Source: Aeromonadales bacterium
Lineage (GTDB): Bacteria; Pseudomonadota; Gammaproteobacteria; Enterobacterales; GCA-002770795
DNA length: 32,618 nucleotides
NCBI GenBank assembly: GCA_011322365.1
Contig: DRNA01000206.1
Coordinates: 1-32,618, forward strand
Direction of reading: 5' to 3'
Shown here: positions 17,849-27,204 of the stretch, piece by piece
How the letters are laid out: every line of letters begins with the position of its first letter
Position numbering within the stretch: the first letter of the stretch is position 1
Made by a program: the position numbers and the translations under genes
Notes under the pieces: model-generated
What the model saw: only the letters and a program-made list of their open reading frames with translations
Told to the model about the DNA's origin: nothing
Databases searched by the model: none

Positions 17849-18757
17849 TTAATCTTTAATATCCGGTTCAAAAAAGCTCCAGGTGATCTGCGGGAATTCC
17901 TCTCTGAGTTTTTTTTCAATAGTATTAATATTTTCAATCAATTTTATTTCACTACCTGTTGCTTTCATTCTCGCTTTTATCGCCACCATTACATCCGTTC
18001 CCATTTGAAGGGTAATTATATTGTATAATTTATCCAACTCAGGTTGCTGGTTTAAAAATTGCTGCATTTTTTCTTTCTGTTTTTTTTCAATACCCTGTCC
18101 AATTAATAATGCTTTAACTTCAATGCCAACTAATAGCGCAATAATAAATAATAGAATACCAATTGAGATAGTTCCGATGGCATCATAAAGCGGATTACCT
18201 GTAATCATCGTCAGCACAATTGCACTACTCGCAAGAACTAAACCAATTAATGCAGCCAGATCTTCACCAAATACTACAATCAACTCACTCTGTCTTGATT
18301 CTCTAAACCACCTCCATAAGCTATCCTTTCCTCTGACCTTATTAATTTCTCGTACACACCCGAGAAAAGATAGACCTTCCGCTACTATTGAAAATCCCAA
18401 CACACCAAGCGCAACCCAGGGATAACTTAAAGCTGAAGGATTATGTAGCTTATGCCAACCTTCATAGATTGAAAACAAACCACCCATACTGAAAAGTAAT
18501 AAAGCTACAATAAATGACCAGAAATAAATCTCTTTTCCAAACCCCAGCGGAAAATCTTCATTGGGTGGTTTTTTAGCCGACTTCATGCCCCAAAGCAATA
18601 AAATCTGATTACCCGTATCGGCTGTAGAATGAATAGCTTCTGCCAGCATTGCCCCTGAATGGGTGAAAATAGCAGCAACTGCTTTAGCTACAGCAATAGC
18701 AAAATTAGCTGACAGTGCATAGATAACCGATCTAACAGAATTCGCTTTGGAAGACAT
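17849..18757 (-). CDS. Cation diffusion facilitator family transporter
   Basis: Multiple TM helices; SGAMLAEAIHSTADTGNQILLLWGMKSAKKP and PLGFGKEIYFWSFIVALLLFSMGG typical of CDF (ZnT9-like subgroup). Confidence 0.9.
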   Translation of the reverse strand: MSSKANSVRSVIYALSANFAIAVAKAVAAIFTHSGAMLAEAIHSTADTGNQILLLWGMKSAKKPPNEDFPLGFGKEIYFWSFIVALLLFSMGGLFSIYEGWHKLHNPSALSYPWVALGVLGFSIVAEGLSFLGCVREINKVRGKDSLWRWFRESRQSELIVVFGEDLAALIGLVLASSAIVLTMITGNPLYDAIGTISIGILLFIIALLVGIEVKALLIGQGIEKKQKEKMQQFLNQQPELDKLYNIITLQMGTDVMVAIKARMKATGSEIKLIENINTIEKKLREEFPQITWSFFEPDIKD

Positions 18758-18875
18758 TTTATTTCTTAATTGTGAACACTACCCTATAATTTGAATTATT
18801 CTGGCTTGCAGGTCAAGCCTATTTCCATTTATGCTGTTATAAATTTATTATCACCCAGTTCATTCAGGAGAGTTT

Positions 18876-19505
18876 GTGCAGATTCTATATCCATTGCTTA
18901 TTCTCTTGCTGGTGTTAACGTTATTGTTTAGTTTTATGGGGTTGAGAAGCCTTCGTAAAAGACGCCCCGTTAAAGCCAGTGTTCAACTGTTGGTTAGCCT
19001 ATGTCTGGGACTGCTCATGTTCAGCAGTGGCTTACTCATTTTTTCAACCTATGGCTATCAACAACTCACCTATGAAGAACCAATCGCTATCATTGAAGTC
19101 AGCAGGCTAAAGGGTTCTCATTTTAGTGCTAAAATCACTTTTCCACATCAACGTATTCTACAATTTCAACTTTCAGGTGATGAAGTATATGTGGATGCAC
19201 GAATTTTAAAATGGCACCACTGGGCCAATTTATTGGGTTTCCATACGCTTTATAAACTGGATAGAATAGGGGGACGATATCTGAATTATGAAGATGAAGT
19301 CAATAAAAAACGCTCTGTTTATACTTTACAATTGAGTAGAAACACTGATTTATATGATTTGAGAAAAAAATATCCAGCCATGCAATGGCTGGTTGATGCA
19401 CAATATGGAAGCGCCGCTTTTATACCCGTTCAATCCGGACAGCGTTTCCAACTGTCAGTATCCAATAGTGGTTTAATTTTACGACAACTGGATGGCCCCC
19501 ACTGA
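18876..19505 (+). CDS. Conserved membrane-anchored protein of unknown function
   Basis: Two N-terminal TM helices (ILYPLLILLLVLTLLFSFMGL; LLVSLCLGLLMFSSGLLIFSTYGY) and a soluble C-terminal domain; overlaps the next ORF. Confidence 0.7.
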   Translation: MQILYPLLILLLVLTLLFSFMGLRSLRKRRPVKASVQLLVSLCLGLLMFSSGLLIFSTYGYQQLTYEEPIAIIEVSRLKGSHFSAKITFPHQRILQFQLSGDEVYVDARILKWHHWANLLGFHTLYKLDRIGGRYLNYEDEVNKKRSVYTLQLSRNTDLYDLRKKYPAMQWLVDAQYGSAAFIPVQSGQRFQLSVSNSGLILRQLDGPH

Positions 19506-20490
19506 ATTTCACATATTTTTGTTTTCCAGAAGCCTATCCGAGTGTAAAATCACACTATCTTCTTCAAGTATAGCGATAATCCATTTGCCCAAAGAATTAC
19601 AACGAGTCTACTGGAAACCTGCAAACTGGCCAGTTCTTTTCGGGTTGGGTCTTCTGCATCTGCTCAGTTTTCTGCCCTTGCGGGTATTACGACGTATTGG
19701 ACGATCAGTTGGTCGTCTGCTTTATAAAGTTTCCCGGCGGCGGCGTCATATTGCCAGGGTTAATTTACAGTTATGTTTTCCAGACATGAGCCCTGAGAAG
19801 CGTCAACAACTCCTTGTTGAAGTCTTTGAAAATACTGGTATGGGATTACTTGAACTTGCCTGGTGCTGGTACGCCTCTATTCCCAGGCTTGAAAAATCAT
19901 TTGATATTCATGGTCTGGAACATATCCGTAAAGCACAGCAACAGGGTCATGGCGTTCTACTTCTGAGCTTTCATCTCACCAGTCTGGAACTAGGTGGTAC
20001 CATGCTTGCAACCCGACAGAAAGACATTATTGCCATGTATCGACCCCACAAAAACCCGATATTTGAACATGCCATGACATCGGGCCGGGCACGAGTTCTC
20101 GAACCAGTTGACCGGGCCGATATTCGAAAGGTTGTTAGTGTCTTAAAAAAGAAAAAGGTGGTCTGGTATGCAGCCGATCAAAACTACGGTATAAAACAGG
20201 GAGTATTTGTGCCATTTTTTGGTATCCCTGCCGCCACCATCACCGCCACCAGCTGGTTTGCAAAAAAAGGCAATGCCATCGTTATCCCCATGACACATCG
20301 TCGCTCTGAAAAGGGTATGGATATTAGCATTCATCCTCCTCTTGAAAACTTTCCTTCAGGTGACGATACTCAGGATGCGGCCACCAATATGGCTTTTCTG
20401 GAAAATTATCTTAAACAATATCCTGCGGATTATATGTGGGTTCATAGACGGTTTAAAACACGTCCAGAAGGCGAAAGTGGTGTTTACTGA
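19492..20490 (+). CDS. LpxL/HtrB-type lipid A biosynthesis acyltransferase (start codon uncertain)
   Basis: LGLLHLLSFLPLRVLRRIGRSVGRLLY, ARVNLQLCFPDMSPEKR, GVLLLSFHLTSLELGG, MYRPHKNPIFE, WYAADQNYGIKQGVFVPFFGIPAATIT, DYMWVHRRFKTRPEGE. Confidence 0.9.
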   Translation: MAPTEFHIFLFSRSLSECKITLSSSSIAIIHLPKELQRVYWKPANWPVLFGLGLLHLLSFLPLRVLRRIGRSVGRLLYKVSRRRRHIARVNLQLCFPDMSPEKRQQLLVEVFENTGMGLLELAWCWYASIPRLEKSFDIHGLEHIRKAQQQGHGVLLLSFHLTSLELGGTMLATRQKDIIAMYRPHKNPIFEHAMTSGRARVLEPVDRADIRKVVSVLKKKKVVWYAADQNYGIKQGVFVPFFGIPAATITATSWFAKKGNAIVIPMTHRRSEKGMDISIHPPLENFPSGDDTQDAATNMAFLENYLKQYPADYMWVHRRFKTRPEGESGVY

Positions 20491-20685
20491 CCATTAATGG
20501 TTTTAAAGCTTTATATTGTACAACTACAGTTTAAAGACTTCACTATTAATTGATTGTGTCCTTTATGGTAATATCACACAACAAAATGTGCATGAAATAT
20601 TAGCATGCATGAATGCAGTTGAATTTAAGACCATAAATCCATGAATCATTTTAATCAACAAAAAAACGCACGAGGTTTATGCTAA

Positions 20686-22449
20686 GTGTCTGAGGATAAA
20701 TTACAGGGCGCTTCAGCTTCCCAAACTTATAAAAGATTGTTTGCTTTTACCAGAAAATATCTGCTGGCATTTGTTGTTGCCATTTTTGCAAATCTGGTTT
20801 ATGCAGTTATTGATGGGGTTTTTATTGAAGCTATGGCTCCCCTCATTGATGAAGGCCTTTTTAAAAAGGATTCCAGTTTTTTAATCATCGCACCAGTTTT
20901 TGTTATTACTCTGGTTGCAGTTAGAAGTATTGCTTCTTTTGTATCGGGTTACCTGATGGGCTGGGTTGGACAGAATGTCGTTGCTGACCTCAGGCAAAAA
21001 GTGTTTGCAAAATACATGCAACTTCCGGCCAGCTATTTTGATACACATGTCAGTGGCGATATGGTTTCAAAGTTAACCTTCAATGCTGAAAAAGTTGCCA
21101 TTACCGCAACCAATGCTATTACCGTCATAGTCAGGGAAAGTGGTTTTCTGATTTATGTATTAATCTCCATGTTGATGAAAAGCGTCTTTCTCACATTGCT
21201 TTATCTTATCTCACTTCCATTGATTGCGATTGTAGTTCGAGCTGCAACAGTCCGCTTTAAAGATGCCAGTAGCAGTATGCAGGATGCTATGGGTGATATA
21301 ACAAACATATCATCTGAAGCAATTAGTGGCTATCGTACTGTCAAGGTTCATAATGGTCAGCAACAAATTAGCAGTATTTTCAATGGTGCGGTACGACAAT
21401 TCAGAAATAAATTTATGAAGTTGGTCGCCACCAAAAATGCCAGCAGTCCCCTAGTGCAATTTTTTGCAGCCACGGGATTATCTGTTGTACTTTATTTTTC
21501 TTTAAGTGAAGTTCAATCAGGAAAATTAACTGCAGGAACATTTACCGCCATGGTGTTTTTTATGATGGCAATATTACGTCCATTGAAGCAACTCACATCA
21601 ATCAATAGCCAGATCCAAAGTGGCCTCATCGCAGCTAAAAGTTTATTCGATGTGCTTGATCTTGAAAATGAAAAAGACGAAGGCACAAAAATGTTAGAAA
21701 ATTTTAAAGGTTACATTCGTCTGAAAAATGTATCTTTGCAATTTCCCTCCCGCTCAGAAAAAGCCATAGATAATTTTAGTTTCACTTGCCAGCCCGGACA
21801 AATTATTGCCATTGTAGGGAGTTCAGGAAGTGGTAAAAGCACATTATTAAATGTCATGATGAGTCTGTATCAGCCAAGTTCAGGTACTATTTATTATGAT
21901 GACATCCCATTAAAAGAAATATCATTAACTTCATTACGAGAAAATATTGCCCTGGTTTCTCAACATGTTACTCTTTTTAACGATTCTATAAAAAATAATT
22001 TAACCTTTGGCTTAACTCGTGAAGTTGACGATAACGAAATCATTAATGCTTTAGAAAAAGCCCATGCTTTGGAGTTTGTTAATCGTCTCCCACTTGGAGT
22101 CGATACACGGGTAGGTGACGGGCAATCTACTCTATCTGGTGGACAACGTCAGCGTCTGGCCATTGCCAGGGCTATTTTACGTGATAGTCCTCTGTTATTT
22201 TTAGATGAGGCCACTTCAGCTCTGGACAGTGAGTCTGAAGAAAAAATTCAAGCGGGACTGGAAGAAGTGATGGTGAACAAAACCACCTTTGTTGTGGCCC
22301 ATCGTTTATCAACAATTCGTCATGCAGACATTATCATTGTCATGGATGAAGGACGGTTAATTGAACAGGGCAGCCATGATGAACTCATCTCAAAACAGGG
22401 CGCTTATGCCAGATTGTATGAATTACAATTTGGAAAAAAAAATAATTAA
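20686..22449 (+). CDS. msbA: Lipid A export ABC transporter permease/ATP-binding protein (GTG start)
   Basis: Six-TM exporter domain; Walker A GSSGSGKST, signature LSGGQRQRLAIARAIL, Walker B LLFLDEATSALD; adjacent to the LpxL-like gene. Confidence 0.92.
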   Translation: MSEDKLQGASASQTYKRLFAFTRKYLLAFVVAIFANLVYAVIDGVFIEAMAPLIDEGLFKKDSSFLIIAPVFVITLVAVRSIASFVSGYLMGWVGQNVVADLRQKVFAKYMQLPASYFDTHVSGDMVSKLTFNAEKVAITATNAITVIVRESGFLIYVLISMLMKSVFLTLLYLISLPLIAIVVRAATVRFKDASSSMQDAMGDITNISSEAISGYRTVKVHNGQQQISSIFNGAVRQFRNKFMKLVATKNASSPLVQFFAATGLSVVLYFSLSEVQSGKLTAGTFTAMVFFMMAILRPLKQLTSINSQIQSGLIAAKSLFDVLDLENEKDEGTKMLENFKGYIRLKNVSLQFPSRSEKAIDNFSFTCQPGQIIAIVGSSGSGKSTLLNVMMSLYQPSSGTIYYDDIPLKEISLTSLRENIALVSQHVTLFNDSIKNNLTFGLTREVDDNEIINALEKAHALEFVNRLPLGVDTRVGDGQSTLSGGQRQRLAIARAILRDSPLLFLDEATSALDSESEEKIQAGLEEVMVNKTTFVVAHRLSTIRHADIIIVMDEGRLIEQGSHDELISKQGAYARLYELQFGKKNN

Positions 22450-22464
22450 GGATGGAGAAACTAA

Positions 22465-23184
22465 ATGCCCTGCCCATCGTGTGAAAGTAAACTGGAAAAA
22501 CCTTTTGGTGAAAAAAACAGCTATCACTTAACTTGCTGTCAGAATTGTGGTTTGATTTATGTTGAAAATATGCCTTCGAATGAAGTGTTACACGATTTTT
22601 ATCAAAATTATCACAAAACATCACAATATACCGCCAAACTTGATTCAAAATTACGTCGAGCAAAAAAACGCATTAAATGTATAAAAAAATATACTCAAGG
22701 TAAACGATTTATTGATGTTGGATGTAATGCTGGTTTCGCCGTTGAAGCCGCCAGAATATGTGGTTTTGATGCCCAGGGTGTGGATGTTGATGGAAAAACA
22801 ATCGCTCTGGCTAAAAAGTTTTTTCCCGAGGCCTGTTATCAGTCTAAAAGCATTCAGAAAATTGCTGCTGAGGGACAACAGTTTGATCTGATCTATTGTA
22901 GTGAAGTCCTTGAGCATTTACCCAGCCTGCATGATTTTGTCAAGGCTCTTTATGACGGATTAGATAAAAATGGTGTGTTGTATTTAACCACTCCAGATAT
23001 TGGGCACTACTCTTTACCAGGTAACACTGAAAAACTGCTAAAATGGGATGCGGTAAGACCACCAGAACATTTATATTATTTTTCAAGAAAATCCTTGCAG
23101 TATCTCTTTTTACAAGCTGGTTTTAGCAAACTTAAATTTCAATTCAACTTTAAACCCACACTAAAATTACTCGCCTGGAAATAA
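22465..23184 (+). CDS. Class I SAM-dependent methyltransferase with N-terminal zinc-ribbon-like CxxC pairs
   Basis: CPSCESKL...CCQNCGLIYVE; FIDVGCNAGFAVEAARICGFDAQGVDVD; FDLIYCSEVLEHLP. Confidence 0.88.
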   Translation: MPCPSCESKLEKPFGEKNSYHLTCCQNCGLIYVENMPSNEVLHDFYQNYHKTSQYTAKLDSKLRRAKKRIKCIKKYTQGKRFIDVGCNAGFAVEAARICGFDAQGVDVDGKTIALAKKFFPEACYQSKSIQKIAAEGQQFDLIYCSEVLEHLPSLHDFVKALYDGLDKNGVLYLTTPDIGHYSLPGNTEKLLKWDAVRPPEHLYYFSRKSLQYLFLQAGFSKLKFQFNFKPTLKLLAWK

Positions 23185-24204
23185 TGGATACTTTCTTAAT
23201 TCCTCCGCCAGGACCTGATAACTCTGAGATACTTTATCCTTCATCAAAGCATTATTGTACAAATACATACAATCAGTATTAATGCTCGTCTTCAGATCTT
23301 CAATATTAATCAAGCTCAATAATTGCTCTGACTTTAAATTATCCAGAGCATTCATATAACGTTTAGTCATATGATGTTTTCCTGGAAGAATGGCAATGGT
23401 TTGACTACAGCTGGAAATCGACTCCGTCAGCATTGACATACTATCTACTGTACAAAATACCAGACTTGCTCGTCCAAGAAAAGCCTGCATTACTTTCTCA
23501 GGGTGATGGTTATACCAGACAGCAGCTTCCAGAATATCTGACGGTATTTTTGTTTTTAACAATTTTTCATTTTCAAGACCGGTTCGACGAGAGGTAGTCA
23601 GTAGCCACTTGATATTAAATTGTTCTGAAAAATACTTCATGGCATCCGCTATTAACTGCCAGTCATCTTCAGTGTATTCACATCGTGCCCCATTACCACC
23701 AATAATCATTAACCATATTTTCTCATCCTCATCCTTTCCGAAATAATTTTTAGCGGCTTCCCTGGTACTTTTTAATGTTGTAAGACAGGGAGCAAAGGGC
23801 ATAATAATATTATTACCCACATTAACAGGCTCCAATGTCATAACCACTGTAAATAAAGATGCCTTTAATTTTCGCAATGAACCAATGAAAATATTATGAA
23901 TATTGAGATTTTTGGCCAGCTCAGCATTTAAAAATGATGTATTCCCTCCAGCAGAAATAATTAAATCATAGGTTCCATTAATCCCTGGATTGCCATAAGC
24001 GAAACGAATAATAAAATATAATCTTACTAGCTCATTATTTAATATCACCCTTAACAAAATTCGCATCCAGCGGTACTTTAGGGTAATAACTTTTTCATCA
24101 ATCTGTATATTTGCTTCATAGACTATCTCTGACAAATGTTGAATTAGACCCTTAGCCTGATTGACATGCCCAGGCACACCGTCACTTAGCAGCAATATTC
24201 TCAT
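23167..24204 (-). CDS. ELM1/GtrOC1-family putative glycosyltransferase
   Basis: LLLSDGVPGHVNQAKGLIQHL, DLIISAGGNTSFLNAELAK, WLLTTSRRTG, VFCTVDSMSMLTESISS; paralogous to 27188-28264. Confidence 0.75.
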   Translation of the reverse strand: MRILLLSDGVPGHVNQAKGLIQHLSEIVYEANIQIDEKVITLKYRWMRILLRVILNNELVRLYFIIRFAYGNPGINGTYDLIISAGGNTSFLNAELAKNLNIHNIFIGSLRKLKASLFTVVMTLEPVNVGNNIIMPFAPCLTTLKSTREAAKNYFGKDEDEKIWLMIIGGNGARCEYTEDDWQLIADAMKYFSEQFNIKWLLTTSRRTGLENEKLLKTKIPSDILEAAVWYNHHPEKVMQAFLGRASLVFCTVDSMSMLTESISSCSQTIAILPGKHHMTKRYMNALDNLKSEQLLSLINIEDLKTSINTDCMYLYNNALMKDKVSQSYQVLAEELRKYPLFPGE

Positions 24205-25259
24205 AATTGCTCCAGACTGGAATCATTTATATAATTATCCACTACTTTCTGATAGATAATGGCTATTTTTTCATTCATTCTCGACATAGTGAAATTTTTT
24301 CTGGCAAATTCAAAACAGGGAGTGAAATCCTGCTGTTTGCTCAAAGCCAGTTCGATTGCACGTGCTAAATCGGCTGAATTGCCTACTTCAGCAATGTAAG
24401 ATCTGGGCAAAATCTCATTTGCTACAGGAACATCCGTTGAGACAACAGCCGTATCCATAAATAACGATTCTGCAACTACATAAGAAAAACCCTCTCTCAT
24501 AGAAGAAATAATGGTTAAATCAGCCAGTTTAAGATAACCCTTAATATTATTTTGAAAACCTGAAAAATATACGTGCTGTATACCTAACTGCTTTACTTGC
24601 TTCTGCAATCGTTTGTTCTCAGGGCCTTCACCTATTATAAGCACATTACATGGAATATTTTTAACCGCTGAAAGTAAAACATCCAGAGCTTTAACCTTGA
24701 CTAACCGGCCAATCGACACCAGAACAGGTAAATCATTTTCAATACCTAAATCAGCTCGTGTTATTTTTTCATATGCTTTATTTATAAAGTCATCAGGAAT
24801 TCCATTATAGATAACACTTTTGTGGCAATTATGAATTTTATCAATAACAGACCGGCTTACTCCAATAATGTAGTCAAAGTTTTCATACATTGATAGATTT
24901 TTTTTCTGGCTGTGGATCGTCGCCACCATTTTACAATTTATAAAATAACGAATATTATTCAATAATGCTGCCGCTTTACTTGCATGTGCATGAATAACAT
25001 CAGGTGAATATTTCTTCAACAATCTGATTGATCGATACATTAACAAAGGATTCCGGCGAGATTTAGTCAGATCGATGCTCTGAAAAACAATCTCCGGCCT
25101 AAATCGTTTTCGATATTTTTCATGCGCGAAAACAATAATTTCGTTAGCCTCTTCTTTGGGAAGATAATCACCTATATTATTAGCCAGGGCAATAAAATGA
25201 TTTTCTAGTCCCCCTTCTTCATTCCCACCCAGCATAAGACAGAGTTTCATTTTCTCCAT
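24201..25259 (-). CDS. GT4-type glycosyltransferase
   Basis: SIGRLVKVKALDVLLSAVKNIPCNVLIIGEGPENKRLQKQVKQLGI; SSMREGFSYVVAESLFMDTAVVSTDV. Confidence 0.9.
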   Translation of the reverse strand: MEKMKLCLMLGGNEEGGLENHFIALANNIGDYLPKEEANEIIVFAHEKYRKRFRPEIVFQSIDLTKSRRNPLLMYRSIRLLKKYSPDVIHAHASKAAALLNNIRYFINCKMVATIHSQKKNLSMYENFDYIIGVSRSVIDKIHNCHKSVIYNGIPDDFINKAYEKITRADLGIENDLPVLVSIGRLVKVKALDVLLSAVKNIPCNVLIIGEGPENKRLQKQVKQLGIQHVYFSGFQNNIKGYLKLADLTIISSMREGFSYVVAESLFMDTAVVSTDVPVANEILPRSYIAEVGNSADLARAIELALSKQQDFTPCFEFARKNFTMSRMNEKIAIIYQKVVDNYINDSSLEQL

Positions 25260-26062
25260 CCTCTCTTACCGGTACGCACCCTTAGTTTAAAAGCATAAAA
25301 GTTATCTTTACCACTTACTTTAATACGCTTCAACTCAAATGGTTCTAACAGATTACAATCTATCCCATCATGAGTGGTAACTGCCGAGTGAAATCCACAA
25401 TTTTTTACAAGTTCTAAATCATCTCTGTCATAAATTCCAAAAGGATAGGCAAAACTGGTGATTTCTATGTTAAATATCTGTTGCAACTTTTCTCTTGCAC
25501 CACAAATTTCAGTTGTTTTTTCAGTTTTATTGAGCTGAGATAAATTTGCATGAGTTTTAGTATGCGCAGCAATTTCGATTATGCCAGAATCTATAAGTTT
25601 TTTAACCTGTTCATCGCTAAGTTTTTTATCTTTGACCAACTCACCCGAATTATGATGCTCTTTTTTATGGATTGACCAATCATTATCATGCCTGTCGATG
25701 ACAAGATACAAAGTGGCACAGGCATTATATTTTTTCAAAATTTTCAATGCATAAGTGTAATTATCTTCATAACCATCATCGAAGGTAATGGCAACTGTTT
25801 TGGGGGGAATTTCATCTCCATAAGCCAACAATTGTTTCATGGTAACAAAATTGATACCCTGTTCATCCAACCATGCAATTTGTTGTTCAAACATTTCTGG
25901 AGTAACCCGTAAACCATTAAATTTCGCCCCCTTGATATGATGAGAAATCTGATGATACATTAAAATTCTTGGACAGGAGTATGAAACAGATTTTTTCCAC
26001 CAGCCATAACGGTTTGAGTAAAAAACCAGGAATATTATAAAAACAATCAGAACATAAGTCAT
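25247..26062 (-). CDS. Polysaccharide deacetylase (NodB-like)
   Basis: ILMYHQISH, VAITFDDGYEDNYTYALKILKKYNACATLYLV, IAAHTKTHANLSQLN, ITSFAYPFGIYD. Confidence 0.92.
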   Translation of the reverse strand: MTYVLIVFIIFLVFYSNRYGWWKKSVSYSCPRILMYHQISHHIKGAKFNGLRVTPEMFEQQIAWLDEQGINFVTMKQLLAYGDEIPPKTVAITFDDGYEDNYTYALKILKKYNACATLYLVIDRHDNDWSIHKKEHHNSGELVKDKKLSDEQVKKLIDSGIIEIAAHTKTHANLSQLNKTEKTTEICGAREKLQQIFNIEITSFAYPFGIYDRDDLELVKNCGFHSAVTTHDGIDCNLLEPFELKRIKVSGKDNFYAFKLRVRTGKRGWRK

Positions 26063-27204
26063 AGAGTTAACTTTTCCCTGTCGCCATCTGCCAGTTCCTG
26101 ATAGAGTACAATGGTTTTCTCCAACATAGAATCTAAAGTAAAAGGATTGGTTTTTCTGGGGTAATTTTCACTATTTAATACCTTAATAGTCACATCAATC
26201 AATTCCCTTCGATTACCCTGAGAAACCTTTCCCTCTGGATATAAAACAGTTAATATTTCGCCCACCCCACCATGATTCCAAGCGACAACTTTTCGCCCCA
26301 TAACCAATGGCTCGAGTACAGTACGTCCAAAACTTTCAGCTTTATTTGATAATGAGAACACCAGATCAGATATGGCATAAATTTCCTTAATATCCTTTCT
26401 TTGCCCGGTGAAGGTAATATCTTTTTCTATACCCAGTACCTTTGCCAGTTTTTTTAGCTCATTTAGATAACGCATTTTTTTACTATGGGCATTTCCAACA
26501 ATTAAACCATGTACTTCAGGATTTGATTTTTTAATCTCTGCCATCAGATACAAAAAGCTCTTTTGTCCTTTTAAACGTGTAATCCTCCCTGGAAGGGTAA
26601 GGATAATTTTATCTCTGGTCTGTGGATATTCACGCCTCCATTGCTGCAACCATTTAGTTGGGACGACAAAATCTTCAGGGAATTCGTTACTGTCTATTCC
26701 ACGATAAATTAAATGAATTATTTCCTCCGGTACATCTTTATAATTTTCTAATATATAAGCCCTTATTGTTTTAGATACTGCAATTAATGCATCAGACTTC
26801 ATCATAATGTTACTGTATCGATTCACAGAATACATTCCGTGTACTGTACTAACTACTTTTATCTTATGTCTTTGATCAGATGATTTTAATGCATAATAAC
26901 AAAGCCAGGCAGGCAATCGAGAACGTACATGAAGTATATCTGGTTGAATACTTTCAATAATTTTTCTTAGCGGTTTTATTTTCCTCAAACTAAATACTGA
27001 CTTTTTGTGTACAGCCAACTGAATATGTTCACTACCATTATCCAATAATTGTTCAACCATGTTTCCACCATTTGAAACAACTATTGAACGATGTCCTTCC
27101 TTCACCAGCTTACGAGCCACTTCAAGTGTTCCACGCTCAACCCCCCCGGCATTTAATTCAGGTAAGATCTGTAATACTGTTAACTTCTTACTTTTCGGTT
27201 GCAT
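26059..27204 (-). CDS. GT4-type glycosyltransferase
   Basis: LQILPELNAGGVERGTLEVARKLV; LTLPGRITRLKGQKSFLYLMAEI; SLSNKAESFGRTVLEPLVMGRKVVAWNHGGVGEIL. Confidence 0.92.
   Translation of the reverse strand: MQPKSKKLTVLQILPELNAGGVERGTLEVARKLVKEGHRSIVVSNGGNMVEQLLDNGSEHIQLAVHKKSVFSLRKIKPLRKIIESIQPDILHVRSRLPAWLCYYALKSSDQRHKIKVVSTVHGMYSVNRYSNIMMKSDALIAVSKTIRAYILENYKDVPEEIIHLIYRGIDSNEFPEDFVVPTKWLQQWRREYPQTRDKIILTLPGRITRLKGQKSFLYLMAEIKKSNPEVHGLIVGNAHSKKMRYLNELKKLAKVLGIEKDITFTGQRKDIKEIYAISDLVFSLSNKAESFGRTVLEPLVMGRKVVAWNHGGVGEILTVLYPEGKVSQGNRRELIDVTIKVLNSENYPRKTNPFTLDSMLEKTIVLYQELADGDREKLTL

Noticed and set aside
20580-20640. GCATGAA direct repeats and CATGCATG palindrome upstream of msbA
   Set aside because: Short AT-rich repeats, no matching regulator site; could be chance.
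22385-22917. Minus-strand ORFs of 92 and 88 aa
   Set aside because: Antisense to msbA end and the methyltransferase, without homology-like motifs.
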